A stretch of DNA of 64,000 bases from Syntrophales bacterium (GCA_023228425.1 JALOBE010000013.1:1-64000), one strand, 5' to 3'; numbered from the stretch's first letter, positions 20,043 through 29,871 are shown. The notes: generated from the letters alone by a model not told the origin. A program made the numbers and translations.

Positions 20043-20191
20043 GTTGTATCTCTCTCGTCTTGCGGTTTGACACCCGTGCGCCATGAGGCGGATGTGTATC
20101 GTTACAGTGCCGGGATGCCGATGCTGAAGGCATGCATATGGTGAGACATCGTATGTCCGTCAGTGATGCCGGAGGGCGTCGGCTGATCGGG

Positions 20192-21673
20192 TCAGGAAGC
20201 GCCGTCTTCCTGATCGATCCTTTCGACAAACTCGATTTCCCGGGGCACCTTGTATGATGCAAGATAGTGCCGGCAATGCCTCATGATCTCCTTCGCATCC
20301 GCAGTGATTCCCTTTTCGAGAACCACCAGCGCTTTTATTATTTCCCCCCGCATCAGGTCCTCCTTACCTACTACCACGCATTTCCGAATGGCCTTGTGCA
20401 TGGTGAGAATCGTTTCTACTTCCTTCGGGTAGACATTGAAACCACTGGTGATGATCATGCGTTTTTTCCGTCCCACGAGGAAAATGTCTCCGTCCTCGTC
20501 TATCCACGCCAAGTCGCCCGTATGAAGCCATCCGTTCCTGAGGACCTCCGCCGTCCGCTCCGGTTCCTTGTAATATTCCTTCATGACATTCGGCCCCCTG
20601 ATGACCAGTTCGCCCGTCTCACCCGCAGGCAATTCACGATCGTCATCGTCAAAGATCTTTGCTGTCACTCCGCCGATGGCGACACCTATGGAGCCGGGTT
20701 TCTGTTTGCGCTCAGGCAGGCTGAAGGAGCAGACCGGCGAGGCCTCCGTCAGGCCGTACCCCTCCATGAGTTTTACCTTGAATTTTTCTTCGAAGACGGG
20801 AATCCATTCGACGGGCATGGCAGATCCTCCGGTAATGCACAGCCTGAGTGAGTCGACGTTGTACCGGTCGGCGCCCTCATGAAGCATCATACCGAGGAAA
20901 AGACGGGGAACCGCCGACAGGTACGTGACAGAACCGGTTTCGATAGCCCGGAAAATTGAATCCAGGTTGAACTGGTTCATCATAATCATAGTGGCGCCCA
21001 TGTTGAGGGCGCAGAGCATGTTCGCCGTTGCGCCGAAGGTATGGTACAGGGGAATCAGCGCCAGGCTTCGGTCCTTTTCGTTTCCCTGGCACAGATTCCG
21101 TATCAGGCACGACTGGGCGTAAAGATTGCCGTGAGTCAACACCGCTCCCAGAGCCTTGCCCGTCAGGCCCGCCGTATAGACGATAACGGCGGGGTCTTCC
21201 GCAGTCAGTTCAGGATTGTCCACGGCAGGACCGTCCTGTTCCATGATATCTTCAAGGGAAAGATCTCCCTCGTCTCCTTCCGTGACGATTAGGTGCCGGC
21301 AGAGTGTCCTTTCGTGTCGGATCTCTTCAAAGCGATTCGCCGATGTGGAGGAAGTTATGAGGGCCTTCGCGTCGCTGTTGTCGAGATAATAGTTGAGTTC
21401 GTACGATGTCGAGGCCGTATTGAGCGTGACGACGACGCCGCCGATCTTGAGTATGGCAAAGTATGAAATAACGAATTCCGGCACATTGGGAAGCATGAGA
21501 GCGACAGAATCGCCCTTTCCGAGGCCGAGCCCTTTCAGGGCCCGCGCCACGGAATCGACGGCCGTTATGAACTCCCCGTAGGTTATCTCCCTGTCCCCGC
21601 AGACGATTGCCAGGCTGTCCGCGAACGTTCGTGATGAACAATCAATCATGGTGCAGAGTGTCGCGTTATGCAT
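20192..21673 (-). CDS. AMP-binding acyl-CoA ligase family protein with degraded catalytic motifs
   Basis: 493 residues of the ANL adenylating superfamily. Motifs A5 (MEGYGLTEASPV) and A7-A8 (LHTGDLAWIDEDG...GRKKRMIITSGFNVYPKEVE) are intact. The A3 phosphate loop reads VYTAGLTGKALGAVLTH instead of the usual YTSGTTGKPKGAV, losing the Ser/Thr and the second Lys. The protein stops at VERIDQEDGAS, before the A10 catalytic lysine. In the next frame the DNA reads IRKTALPDPISRR, resembling the lost ...KTA.GK..RR tail, so a one-base insertion near 20210 is plausible. It may be a decaying gene or a non-adenylating homologue. It is transcribed divergently from folD. Confidence 0.8.
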   Translation of the reverse strand: MHNATLCTMIDCSSRTFADSLAIVCGDREITYGEFITAVDSVARALKGLGLGKGDSVALMLPNVPEFVISYFAILKIGGVVVTLNTASTSYELNYYLDNSDAKALITSSTSANRFEEIRHERTLCRHLIVTEGDEGDLSLEDIMEQDGPAVDNPELTAEDPAVIVYTAGLTGKALGAVLTHGNLYAQSCLIRNLCQGNEKDRSLALIPLYHTFGATANMLCALNMGATMIMMNQFNLDSIFRAIETGSVTYLSAVPRLFLGMMLHEGADRYNVDSLRLCITGGSAMPVEWIPVFEEKFKVKLMEGYGLTEASPVCSFSLPERKQKPGSIGVAIGGVTAKIFDDDDRELPAGETGELVIRGPNVMKEYYKEPERTAEVLRNGWLHTGDLAWIDEDGDIFLVGRKKRMIITSGFNVYPKEVETILTMHKAIRKCVVVGKEDLMRGEIIKALVVLEKGITADAKEIMRHCRHYLASYKVPREIEFVERIDQEDGAS

Positions 21674-21748
21674 TCCCGTTACCCCCCGAAGTCGAATATT
21701 TACTCATACCATGGTACGGTCGTCACGGCAACCGGGATACGTGCGTGT

Positions 21749-21777
21749 TTGACTTTTAGCCATCCTTTCGCTACATT
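21749..21777 (+). promoter_or_regulatory. Predicted promoter of folD
   Basis: TTGACT (21749-21754), a 17-nt spacer and TACATT (21772-21777, 4 of 6) lie 49 nt before the folD ATG, in the divergent space shared with the AMP-ligase gene. Confidence 0.5.
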
Positions 21778-21825
21778 GAGTCACTTTGTTTGTAACTGTC
21801 GAAAGAAAGGTAACTATTTGATATC

Positions 21826-22671
21826 ATGGCGGTAATCATTGACGGGAAAAGTGTTGCGGAGCAGGTGAGAAAAGAAATTCGGGAGAAGACGCTTCGCTTG
21901 AGTGCGGAGCGGGCCATTCAGCCCGGACTGGCTGTGGTTCTTCTGGGAGACGATCCGGCCTCCGGGATTTATGTGCGGGGTAAGAAGGCGGCCTGCGAGC
22001 AGGCGGGTTTTCTGTCCAGGGAACTCTTGTTTCCCGGCCACATGGAAGAACGGGAACTGCTCTCCGTTATCAGTGAATTGAACCATGATGATCGCATCCA
22101 CGGAATCCTGGTCCAGCTCCCCCTGCCGAAGCACCTCGACCCGGACCGGATCGTCGAATCCATCAAGCCCGAAAAGGATGTTGACGGGTTTAATCCCTGG
22201 AACGTGGGCAAACTCTTTTCGGGAACGGCATATCACATGTCCTGTACACCCCTGGGAATTATTGAACTCCTCGATCGCTACGGTATCGCCATCGAGGGAC
22301 GGGAGGCGGTTATTGTCGGCAGAAGCGCCATCGTTGGCAAGCCCCTGGCACTCATGCTCCTGGCACGGCACGCGACGGTCACAATCTGCCACACGCGGAC
22401 CCGTAACCTGGCCGACGTGACCCGCCGGGCGGACATCCTTGTGGCGGCAGCGGGACAGCCGGAAATAATCCAGGGTGACATGGTGAAAAATGGCGCCGTT
22501 GTCATCGATGTGGGCATCAACCGCTCACCTGACGGGAAACTGCTCGGAGACGTGGCCTTCGACGAAGTAGAGCCGCTGGCTTCGCACATAACCCCCGTGC
22601 CGGGTGGTGTCGGTCCCATGACCATAGCGATGCTGATGGTTAACACCTTCAATGCCGCGAGCCGTTCCTGA
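21826..22671 (+). CDS. folD: Bifunctional methylene-tetrahydrofolate dehydrogenase/cyclohydrolase
   Basis: 281 residues, normal length. The cyclohydrolase/dehydrogenase site includes ASGIYVRGKKAACEQAG with the conserved Tyr and Lys. GILVQLPLPKHLD, KDVDGFNPWNVG, the NADP loop VGRSAIVGKPLA and the C-terminal PVPGGVGPMTIAML are all intact. It interconverts 5,10-methylene-, methenyl- and 10-formyl-tetrahydrofolate in one-carbon metabolism, and in anaerobes it also serves the methyl branch of acetyl-CoA synthesis or oxidation. It appears monocistronic. Confidence 0.95.
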   Translation: MAVIIDGKSVAEQVRKEIREKTLRLSAERAIQPGLAVVLLGDDPASGIYVRGKKAACEQAGFLSRELLFPGHMEERELLSVISELNHDDRIHGILVQLPLPKHLDPDRIVESIKPEKDVDGFNPWNVGKLFSGTAYHMSCTPLGIIELLDRYGIAIEGREAVIVGRSAIVGKPLALMLLARHATVTICHTRTRNLADVTRRADILVAAAGQPEIIQGDMVKNGAVVIDVGINRSPDGKLLGDVAFDEVEPLASHITPVPGGVGPMTIAMLMVNTFNAASRS

Positions 22672-22934
22672 CGGCACCCATGCTCCTTCACGGTATGTCG
22701 TGATCCCTCTATAAATGTTGCTGTCACTGCATGGACGGCGGTCATAATAATCTGTTTCAGATTGACCTTCTGCCGGAAGTCTGATAAGGAAGGCTCCCTC
22801 GGCATTGGCGCGTTAATGTGCAATGGGCCGGGTCATGTCGGGTACCGGATGTACAATGCTCCTGTCCGCGGGACAGAGAAAGGACGGCCGGTGGCGGGAC
22901 GTAAAAACCGACCGGTGAGCGGGATGGATACAGC

Positions 22935-24173
22935 GTGAAGGATTCCCTCTCCATATGCCTGCTGACCTATCGCGGCAATCCAACCAGCGGTGGACAAGGT
23001 GTCTATATCAGGTATCTCGGCAGAGCCTTGCGGGATCTGGGGCACCGGGTGACGGTGATCTCGGGGCCGCCCTATCCCGAGCTGGATGACGGAGTGATTC
23101 TTGAGAAGCTTCCCGGGCTTGACCTGTACAACCCGGATCATCTCTTCAAACCGGAAAAACCGTCGGATCTCCTGGTTCCGATAAACCAGCTCGAGTTCCT
23201 CATAATGTCCCTCGGCGGCTTTCCGGAGCCTTTGACTTTCGGGTGGCGTGTATTTCATTATTTCAGAATTAAAAAGCCCCGCTTCGATGTGGTTCACGAC
23301 AACCAGTGTCTCTCCTACGGGATTCTCGGTCTTCCTCTGCTCGGCTACCCGACATTGGCAACGATTCATCACCCCATCACCGTGGATCGCGACATGGAAC
23401 TGCGGGCGGCCTTCTCACGGTTCAAAAAATTCAAGATCAGGCGATGGTATTCCTTCCTGAAGATGCAGAAGCGGGTGGCCCGCAGGCTCGAACCTATCAT
23501 AACCGTGTCCGAATGTTCAAAATGGGATATAAGCCGGGATTTTCGTGCCGCTTCGGGACGATTTCGCGTGGTTCCCAACGGTATCAACACGGATTTTTTC
23601 TATCCCCTGCCGAAGATCCGCCGTGCCGGCAACAGCATCCTTGTCACCAACAGCGCTGATACGCCCCTGAAGGGTTTGCGGTACCTTCTGGAGGCCCTGG
23701 CCTCGATCAGGAAACACCGAAAGGTGAAACTGACCGTGGTGGGAAAGCCGAAAAAGAATGGAACCATCGAACGAATGGTGCAGGACCTGTCACTTTGTGA
23801 TTGCGTTACCTTCACGGGCAGAATAAAATACGAAGAATTTGCCGGTTATTACGCGAAGGCGACCATGGCCGTCATACCGTCCCTGTACGAAGGATTCGGT
23901 ATGCCCGCCGGTGAAGCCATGGCATGTGGCGTTCCCATCATAAGCACCACAGGCGGCGCGCTTCCCGAAGTCGTGGGGGATGCGGGCATACTGGTACCGC
24001 CGGGGGACTCCGCCGCCCTCGAGAGGGCCATCGTTGATCTTCTCGACAATCCCGGCAAGCGCAGGAAGCTCGGGAAAGCAGGTCTTCAAAGAGTTCGGGA
24101 TTCCTTTACCTGGCGACACGCTGCCTTGAAAACAACAGACATCTACCGGGAAGCGATCGATGCTCACGGCTGA
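22935..24173 (+). CDS. Glycosyltransferase family 4 (GT-B fold)
   Basis: 412 residues starting at GTG. The N-terminal Rossmann half has GGQGVYIRYLGRALRDLGHRVTV. The C-terminal donor-binding half carries VVPNGINTDFF and the GT4 signature PSLYEGFGMPAGEAMACGVPII...GGALPEVVGDAG, whose E-x7-E residues bind the nucleotide sugar. No signal peptide is seen, so it acts at the inner face of the membrane. It is the first gene of a compact five-gene cluster. The methyltransferase gene begins 14 nt inside its 3' end. Confidence 0.88.
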   Translation: MKDSLSICLLTYRGNPTSGGQGVYIRYLGRALRDLGHRVTVISGPPYPELDDGVILEKLPGLDLYNPDHLFKPEKPSDLLVPINQLEFLIMSLGGFPEPLTFGWRVFHYFRIKKPRFDVVHDNQCLSYGILGLPLLGYPTLATIHHPITVDRDMELRAAFSRFKKFKIRRWYSFLKMQKRVARRLEPIITVSECSKWDISRDFRAASGRFRVVPNGINTDFFYPLPKIRRAGNSILVTNSADTPLKGLRYLLEALASIRKHRKVKLTVVGKPKKNGTIERMVQDLSLCDCVTFTGRIKYEEFAGYYAKATMAVIPSLYEGFGMPAGEAMACGVPIISTTGGALPEVVGDAGILVPPGDSAALERAIVDLLDNPGKRRKLGKAGLQRVRDSFTWRHAALKTTDIYREAIDAHG

Positions 24174-24873
24174 CCTGTCCAGGCTGCGCATGTCGCCGGG
24201 AACGGTCATTCTTGACGCAGGGTGCGGTGCCGGCCGTCATGCGTGCGAGGCCTGGCGGCTCCGGGGCATTAATGTCGTTGCCGTGGACATGAATGCTGAT
24301 GATGTGTGGAGAACGACCTATACACTCAAGGCCATGGACGATGAAACGGAGGAGCGGCGGGACACCTTCTGGGGAACATCCGTGACGGATATTACCGCAC
24401 TGCCCTTCAGGGACGCCTTCTTCGATGTGGTCATCTGTTCCGAAGTTCTCGAACATGTACCGGACAGTGAAAAAGCCGTCAGGGAAATGGTCCGGGTATT
24501 GAAGCCGGGGAAGGATATGGTGGTCAGCGTGCCTCGCTATCTTCCCGAACGGATATGCTGGGCACTTTCCGATGAGTACCATCATGAACCGGGTGGTCAC
24601 ATACGCATTTTTAAAAACAATGAATTGCTCGGTCTGCTGAGCCGTGCGGGCCTTCGATGTCGGCGCAGGGAATACCGCCATGCCCTCCATTCTCCTTATT
24701 GGTGGCTGAAGTGTTTCGTGGGTCACAGACGCGAAGATTCCACTTCAGTCAACCTGTACAGGAAATTTCTCGAGTGGGATATCATGGAGCGTCCCGTGGC
24801 CGCCAGAATACTGGACAGGCTCCTGAACCCTCTTATGGCCAAGAGCATTGTCTACTACCTCACGAAGGGTTGA
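24160..24873 (+). CDS. Class I SAM-dependent methyltransferase of the five-gene cluster
   Basis: 237 residues. Motif I is VILDAGCGAGRHACEAW (about residues 16-32), followed by VVAVDMNADDVWR and ALPFRDAFFDVVICSEVLEHVPD, the type-11 methyltransferase pattern. The C-terminal part has aromatic stretches (SPYWWLKCF) that could contact a lipid-linked substrate. It overlaps the glycosyltransferase gene by 14 nt and ends 3 nt before the toroid-protein gene, so tight translational coupling is likely. Confidence 0.82.
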   Translation: MLTADLSRLRMSPGTVILDAGCGAGRHACEAWRLRGINVVAVDMNADDVWRTTYTLKAMDDETEERRDTFWGTSVTDITALPFRDAFFDVVICSEVLEHVPDSEKAVREMVRVLKPGKDMVVSVPRYLPERICWALSDEYHHEPGGHIRIFKNNELLGLLSRAGLRCRRREYRHALHSPYWWLKCFVGHRREDSTSVNLYRKFLEWDIMERPVAARILDRLLNPLMAKSIVYYLTKG

Positions 24874-24876
24874 CCC

Positions 24877-26016
24877 ATGGAAGCTATTCTGTCCAGAAAA
24901 GCTCAAAAACCCGTCATCGACATCGATCTCATGGCGTCCTTCATTGCCGGACTACAGAAAGAGTCCGGAGAGATCCCCTGGTCTGAAGGGGGCAAGACCG
25001 ATCCCTGGGATCACGTGGAAAGCGCCATGGGTCTCGCCGCGGCCGGTTGTCTGGAAGAAGCGGAGCGGGCCTACAGGTGGCTCGAGGCCACACAGCTCGA
25101 TGACGGCAGTTGGTGGGCCTCCTGGCGCGGTGGAGTTCCCGAAGACATGACGAAGGACAGTAACATGTCCTCCTATATCGCCGTGGGACTCTATCAGTAT
25201 CACCTTATAACAGACGATGACGATCTGCCGCGCCGTCTCTGGCCGACCCTTCAAGGGGGGATAGATTTCGCCCTCAGCCTGCAGGCTCCCACGGGGCAGA
25301 TTTACTGGGCGAAAAACAAGGAGGGCGTTACGGATCCCATGGCTCTTCTGACGGGTTGCAGCTCGATTTACATGAGCCTCAAATGTGCCATCGCTCTGGC
25401 TGAGATGCTGGGAAAGCAGGAGCCACGGTGGAAAACAGCCCTCGTGACTCTGGGTGACGCTATACGCACCAGGCCCAATCTCTTCAACATGATGAAATCA
25501 CGCTTTTCCATGGACTGGTATTACCCGGTTCTCTGCGGAGCCCTTACGGGCAGGGACGCCCACAGAAGGATCGACAGATACTGGCACAAGTTTGTGGTTC
25601 CTGAATGGGGGGTACGGTGTGTCTCCGATCGTCCCTGGGCTACCATGGCGGAAACGGCGGAATGCGCTTTGGCACTTGCCGCCATAGGCAACTTCGAGCA
25701 GGCCAGGACGGTTTTGCGCTGGATTGAAAACAAAAAGTATGACGACGGATCCTACTGGATGGGCGTGACCTTTCCCGACGCTGTTATCTGGCCTGAAGAA
25801 CGAACATCCTGGACGAGCGCCGCCATCATTCTCGCCTGGGACGCCCTGAAGGAGTTGACACCGGCGGCCCGGCTCTTCAGCCATCGGTTCTGGGAGACGC
25901 GGACGGGCGACGCTCGAAGACGTCGGCGGTCCGGTACTGAAAAAACCATGAAAAAAAGAATCGTCTCCGACCGGACAGATCTGACCGGGAAAGAGGCGGG
26001 GAGTTGCGGGCTGTGA
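24877..26016 (+). CDS. Alpha/alpha-toroid protein (prenyltransferase / squalene-cyclase-like or glycosidase-like)
   Basis: 379 residues rich in paired helices with QW-like repeats ([11 protein letters not shown] near residue 72, [10 protein letters not shown] near 140, [10 protein letters not shown] near 289). Such proteins are often labelled prenyltransferase-like. The segment [19 protein letters not shown] also resembles the loops of alpha/alpha-barrel glycoside hydrolases. I see no clear catalytic acid pair, so the function is open. The C-terminal 40 residues are basic and poorly conserved. It lies between the methyltransferase and the acyltransferase, with a GTGA overlap to the latter. 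Confidence 0.7.
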   Translation: MEAILSRKAQKPVIDIDLMASFIAGLQKESGEIPWSEGGKTDPWDHVESAMGLAAAGCLEEAERAYRWLEATQLDDGSWWASWRGGVPEDMTKDSNMSSYIAVGLYQYHLITDDDDLPRRLWPTLQGGIDFALSLQAPTGQIYWAKNKEGVTDPMALLTGCSSIYMSLKCAIALAEMLGKQEPRWKTALVTLGDAIRTRPNLFNMMKSRFSMDWYYPVLCGALTGRDAHRRIDRYWHKFVVPEWGVRCVSDRPWATMAETAECALALAAIGNFEQARTVLRWIENKKYDDGSYWMGVTFPDAVIWPEERTSWTSAAIILAWDALKELTPAARLFSHRFWETRTGDARRRRRSGTEKTMKKRIVSDRTDLTGKEAGSCGL

Positions 26017-26738
26017 AGCGGGATCACCGTCCCTACTACGTCAAGCAGCTCGACCTCGCCTTTCAGCGGTGGTATGCCCGACGGTTTCTCCGTCCCCAGT
26101 TCGACTATCTGGGTGAAGGGTTCACCTTTCTGAAACCGTGGTATGTCCATGTTTTCCAGGGACCTATATCATTGGGAGACCATGCCGACGTCATCGCTAC
26201 CTCCGACTTTCGGGTCCGGCTGACGGTGTGGCCCGAGGAGGAGGGGAGCGGCGAAGGAATCCGCATAGGCAGGCACGTCCTCATCTCGCCGGGAGTCCGC
26301 ATAAGTTCCGCCAACGGTATCACCATCGGTGACAACTGCATGTTTGCCTCCAGCGTCTATGTCACCGACTCGGACTGGCACGGAATCTATGACCGGACGT
26401 CGCCGCTGAGACAGAGTGAGCCCGTACGGATCGGCGACAATGTGTGGATCGGTGACAGTGCCATTGTCTGCAAGGGTGTTACCATCGGCGACAACAGCGT
26501 TGTCGGTGCCGGCTCCGTCGTTACCGGTGACATTCCCGCCAATGTGGTTGCCGCCGGGAATCCGGCCCGCGTTGTCCGGGACATCGATCCTGAACGACCG
26601 ATGATTACACGGGCTCACTGGTTCGCCGATCCTCAAGCGCTCAGGGAGGGGTTCGACGCCATAGATCGGGAAAAACTGCGGGACAACACCCTGATTCATT
26701 GGGCCAGGTCTCTTCTTTTCCCGCGAAAAGGTGATTAG
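26013..26738 (+). CDS. Left-handed beta-helix (hexapeptide) acyltransferase
   Basis: About 241 residues from the GTG overlapping the previous stop (GTGA), with GGCGGGGAG nine bases upstream. A TTG at 26004 is an alternative. From about residue 80 there are hexapeptide turns ([60 protein letters not shown]) and a catalytic-type histidine in [12 protein letters not shown]. It ends the coil with [13 protein letters not shown]. This is the WbbJ/LacA-type acetyl- or acyltransferase pattern, usually modifying sugars of surface polymers. Confidence 0.85.
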   Translation: MKRDHRPYYVKQLDLAFQRWYARRFLRPQFDYLGEGFTFLKPWYVHVFQGPISLGDHADVIATSDFRVRLTVWPEEEGSGEGIRIGRHVLISPGVRISSANGITIGDNCMFASSVYVTDSDWHGIYDRTSPLRQSEPVRIGDNVWIGDSAIVCKGVTIGDNSVVGAGSVVTGDIPANVVAAGNPARVVRDIDPERPMITRAHWFADPQALREGFDAIDREKLRDNTLIHWARSLLFPRKGD

Positions 26739-26760
26739 GTGCACATGCACCGGTGATGCC

Positions 26761-28362
26761 ATGAAGGTTGCCATAATCGCTCCCCCCTATCCCCTGGAAG
26801 AAGCCCCTTCGCCACCCCTGGGCGTCACCTACGTGGCGGCCGCTTTTGAAGCGGCAGGTGCGGACGTCAGGATATTCGATTACATCGTTTCACAATACAG
26901 CCGGGAAAAACTCGGACGGCAGCTGGAAGAGTTCAATCCCCGCGTGGTTGGAGCCACGTCGGTTACCATGAACTTTCATGTCGCGGCGGGGATCATACGG
27001 GACGTGAAAGAGATTGAACCGTCGATCATGACCATCATGGGCGGTCCCCATGTTTCTTTCGACGCGGTTAACACTCTTGAACGCTATCCCGAAGTTGACC
27101 TGATCGTCATAGGCGAGGGAGAGTCCACTATAGCGAACCTGATGAGGGTCATTGAGGACGGAGAAGACCTCTCGTCAGTGAAGGGTATCGCCTTCCGACG
27201 CGGCGGCGATATCGTAGTGACCGAGCCCAGGGAACTGATTCAGAACCTCGATTCCCTCCCTCTGCCGGCACGGCACCTGCTGCCGATTTCCCGCTACCAG
27301 GCGCTTGGATTCCCCGTCAGTATCATTACCAGTCGGGGATGTCCGAACTCCTGCATATTCTGCCTGGGACGACGCATGGTGGGTAAGCGCGTGCGCAACC
27401 GGAACGCGCTGTCCGTGGCGGATGAGATCGAGACCATCCTGGGGTTGGGTTTTTCACGTATTAACGTTGCCGATGATCTGTTCACGGCGGACGCCGTCAA
27501 GGTCCATGCTGTCTGTGAAGAGATTTTCAGTCGCGGGCTACGGTTTTCTTGGAGCGCCTTTTCACGAGTCAACACGATTACCCGGGAAATGCTTTCGATC
27601 ATGCGGAAGGCAGGTTGTGACGCGATCAGTTTCGGTATCGAATCGGGAAACAAAGACATGCTGAAACGGATTCGCAAGGGGATAACCCTGGAGCAGGCCC
27701 GTGAGGCGGTTCAGATATGCAAGGATGAGGGTGTGCTCGCCCACGCGTCCTTCATGGTGGGCCTTCCCGGAGAGACGCCGGAGACCCTGGAGGAAACGAA
27801 GCGATTTGCCGAAAGCCTCGATATTTTTTATGGGTACCATTTTTTTGCCCCCTTCCCGGGGACAACCGTACGGGACCGACTTGCTATGTATGACATTGAA
27901 ATCCTCACCGACGACTGGAGCCGCTATGACGCGAACAGTGCTATTGTTCGAACGTCGGCACTGACAGCCGATGATATGAACCGTTTTGTAAAAGATTTCG
28001 AGACCAGGTTGATGGGGCGGATGAACGATGCAATCCGCCGCTATCGTGAGGGGATCGCAACGGAAGAAGAACGCTCGGGTATCGAGGGCAGGCTGCGAAC
28101 GGAAATAATGTATCGCATACTGTCGGAAGATCTGGTTGAGCGGTACGGCACCATCGGTCCCGATGATTCCGGAAGCGGCGGGAACAGCGCCACGGGGCAT
28201 CTCTGCGGGGGAATAACCGCGGCTACGGGCTGTGACGCCGGCCTCGTTTACAGAACGGTGGAAAGCCTCGTCGGCCAGGGCCATCTCGTTGCCGGTGAGT
28301 CGGAACGGGGGCGTGTCTGGAACTGGTCCACCCGTGTCGGTACCTGCTCATCCGAGCATTGA
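26761..28362 (+). CDS. B12-binding radical SAM enzyme with a C-terminal winged-helix-like tail
   Basis: 533 residues from [14 protein letters not shown]. The N-terminal cobalamin-binding Rossmann domain (residues 1 to about 135) ends with [11 protein letters not shown] and VIGEGE. The radical SAM core has [15 protein letters not shown] near residue 196, with [17 protein letters not shown] downstream. The last 55 residues ([28 protein letters not shown]...) look like a small winged-helix domain, an uncommon addition. Such enzymes methylate unactivated carbons or rearrange lipids and antibiotics. It is the last gene of the five-gene cluster, and its end overlaps the convergent decarboxylase gene by 15 nt. 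Confidence 0.82.
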   Translation: MKVAIIAPPYPLEEAPSPPLGVTYVAAAFEAAGADVRIFDYIVSQYSREKLGRQLEEFNPRVVGATSVTMNFHVAAGIIRDVKEIEPSIMTIMGGPHVSFDAVNTLERYPEVDLIVIGEGESTIANLMRVIEDGEDLSSVKGIAFRRGGDIVVTEPRELIQNLDSLPLPARHLLPISRYQALGFPVSIITSRGCPNSCIFCLGRRMVGKRVRNRNALSVADEIETILGLGFSRINVADDLFTADAVKVHAVCEEIFSRGLRFSWSAFSRVNTITREMLSIMRKAGCDAISFGIESGNKDMLKRIRKGITLEQAREAVQICKDEGVLAHASFMVGLPGETPETLEETKRFAESLDIFYGYHFFAPFPGTTVRDRLAMYDIEILTDDWSRYDANSAIVRTSALTADDMNRFVKDFETRLMGRMNDAIRRYREGIATEEERSGIEGRLRTEIMYRILSEDLVERYGTIGPDDSGSGGNSATGHLCGGITAATGCDAGLVYRTVESLVGQGHLVAGESERGRVWNWSTRVGTCSSEH

Positions 28363-29469
28363 AAGAAAGAGCCCTGCAGCCGCTAAAGTCCCTATCACGC
28401 CCGCGACGTTGGGTCCCATGGCCTGCATAAGGATGAAATTGCCCTTGTCTTCGTTTCGCGCGACAATCTGAGCCACACGGGCGGCCATGGGTACGGCCGA
28501 CACGCCGGCAGCCCCGATGAGGGGATTTAACTTGTTCGTCAGGAAGAGGTTCATAATCTTGGCCATGACGATGCCTGCCGCCGTACTGAAAGAGAAGGCA
28601 ACCATGCCGAGGGCGAATATGAACAGGGACTCGGGTCTTAAAAAGACCGCCGCCGGCATGGTGGCTCCGATGCACAGTCCCAGGAATATGGTAACGATGT
28701 TTATCAACTCGTTTTGAGCCGTCGAAGAGAGACGTTCGACCACACCGGATTCCTTGAACAGGTTGCCCACCATAAACATGCCGACCAGTGGCGTAGCGGC
28801 GGGAATCAGGAGGCAGATAATCAAGGTCGCTACCAGAGGAAATCCGATTGCCTCGAGCTTGCTCACGTGACGCAGGCTCTTCATCCTGATCCGGCGCTCC
28901 GCCCGGGTGGTCAACAGCTTCATGATGGGCGGCTGAATAATGGGGACAAGGGCCATGTAGGAGTAGGCGGCCACTGCCGTGGCGCCCAGAAGATGGGGCG
29001 CGAGCTTTGAAGTAAGGAATATGGTCGTTGGTCCGTCCGCCCCCCCGATGATCCCGATAGAAGCCGCTTCAGGCAGGGAAAACCCCAGCATGAGGGCTCC
29101 GAAGAAGGTTATGTACACGCCGAATTGAGCCGCCGCGCCGAGAAGCAGTGTTTTCGGATTGGCCAGAACGGGACGAAAATCCGTCATGGCGCCGATACCC
29201 ATGAAGATGATCGGTGGAATCAGGTCGAAACGGTCAATGGCGTAGGTATAAGGAACCCAGAGAAGGCCGCCTTCATCCATGAGACCCGACAGGGGAAGGT
29301 TCACGATAAACATTCCGAAACCGATGGGGACCAGCAACAGGGGTTCATAGTTTTTTCTGATTGCGAGGAAGATGAACAACAGGGCTATTGCCCACATTAT
29401 AATGTTGCCGAGCGTCAGGTTCATGAATCCCGTGTTAAGAATGATTTCGCGAAATATGCCTGAATCCAT
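28348..29469 (-). CDS. Sodium ion-translocating decarboxylase, beta subunit
   Basis: 373 residues and about ten membrane helices, typical of the OadB/GcdB/MmdB family. The conserved ion-path motifs [20 protein letters not shown] (Asp) and [16 protein letters not shown] are intact. The beta subunit couples decarboxylation of a carboxybiotin carrier to Na+ export. No carboxyltransferase alpha subunit or biotin carrier gene is in the window, so it must partner with products encoded elsewhere, for example glutaconyl- or methylmalonyl-CoA decarboxylase. The ribosome site GGAGGG is well placed. A 48-residue gamma-like gene precedes it. Confidence 0.92.
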   Translation of the reverse strand: MDSGIFREIILNTGFMNLTLGNIIMWAIALLFIFLAIRKNYEPLLLVPIGFGMFIVNLPLSGLMDEGGLLWVPYTYAIDRFDLIPPIIFMGIGAMTDFRPVLANPKTLLLGAAAQFGVYITFFGALMLGFSLPEAASIGIIGGADGPTTIFLTSKLAPHLLGATAVAAYSYMALVPIIQPPIMKLLTTRAERRIRMKSLRHVSKLEAIGFPLVATLIICLLIPAATPLVGMFMVGNLFKESGVVERLSSTAQNELINIVTIFLGLCIGATMPAAVFLRPESLFIFALGMVAFSFSTAAGIVMAKIMNLFLTNKLNPLIGAAGVSAVPMAARVAQIVARNEDKGNFILMQAMGPNVAGVIGTLAAAGLFLSMLG

Positions 29470-29488
29470 CGGAATCTTGTAACCCTCC

Positions 29489-29635
29489 CTAATCGCTTTT
29501 GATCGTCAGAGCGTTGATCAGGCTGTTGACGATCCTGGAAAAGAGAACTACTCCCGACAGCAGTATGATAAGCGTCAGGAATACTCCGCCGAATCCTATG
29601 ATAAAAATTTCGAATGCCCGTGCCCAGTCAATCAT
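29489..29635 (-). CDS. Small gamma-like subunit of the sodium-translocating decarboxylase (48 residues)
   Basis: This short ORF reads [17 protein letters not shown], then a hydrophobic helix ([16 protein letters not shown]), then [21 protein letters not shown] sits six bases before its ATG, an excellent ribosome site. One N-terminal transmembrane helix followed by a short polar tail, directly upstream of an OadB-type gene, is the arrangement of OadG/gamma subunits. Those are usually 80-130 residues with a longer tail, so this is a minimal version. It is 19 nt from the beta-subunit start and surely cotranscribed. Confidence 0.78.
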   Translation of the reverse strand: MIDWARAFEIFIIGFGGVFLTLIILLSGVVLFSRIVNSLINALTIKSD

Positions 29636-29701
29636 TGCATCCCTCCGATGTTTTCAATGATATTCATGTATGCCCGCGCTTTCCAAGGCTCTCGCAAAAA
29701 A

Positions 29702-29752
29702 GTCGAAACACGTCCGATTCAGGACAGATTCGAGATCTTTGAAAAACTGTCT
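29702..29752 (+). repeat. Left arm of the dispersed repeat, split from copy B
   Basis: GTCGAAACACGTCCGATTC and the following GGACAG match the left leader of copies D and E (GTCGAAAAACGTCCGATAAAGGACGG). The body of the repeat resumes only at 29872, as if another element had landed between them. Confidence 0.55.
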
Positions 29753-29758
29753 ATTTTT

Positions 29759-29859
29759 TCATTTCGACCGCTCCTCAACGTCATTTCAGGGCAAGGGAGA
29801 AATCTCTCAGGAGGGTGATAGTGACAAAAGATTTCTCGTCGCTCCGCTCTTCGAAATGA
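29759..29859. repeat. Palindromic TCATTTCGA...TCGAAATGA element
   Basis: The ends TCATTTCGA (29759-29767) and TCGAAATGA (29851-29859) are exact inverted repeats, and a second nested pair, GAGAAATC and GATTTCTC, lies inside. This resembles short palindromic elements that are common in deltaproteobacterial intergenic DNA. A left-arm fragment also follows repeat copy A near 8102. Confidence 0.55.
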
Positions 29860-29871
29860 CATAATTCTAAG

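Noticed and set aside
20032..20262. 76-codon minus-strand frame after the AMP-ligase gene
   Set aside because: Not a separate gene. Its middle part looks like the shifted C-terminal tail of the ligase and is used as evidence for a frameshift.
25200..25245. DDDD motif in the toroid protein as a class II terpene cyclase DxDD site
   Set aside because: The surrounding sequence ([14 protein letters not shown]) matches loops of alpha/alpha-barrel glycosidases better, and no other cyclase hallmark is present.
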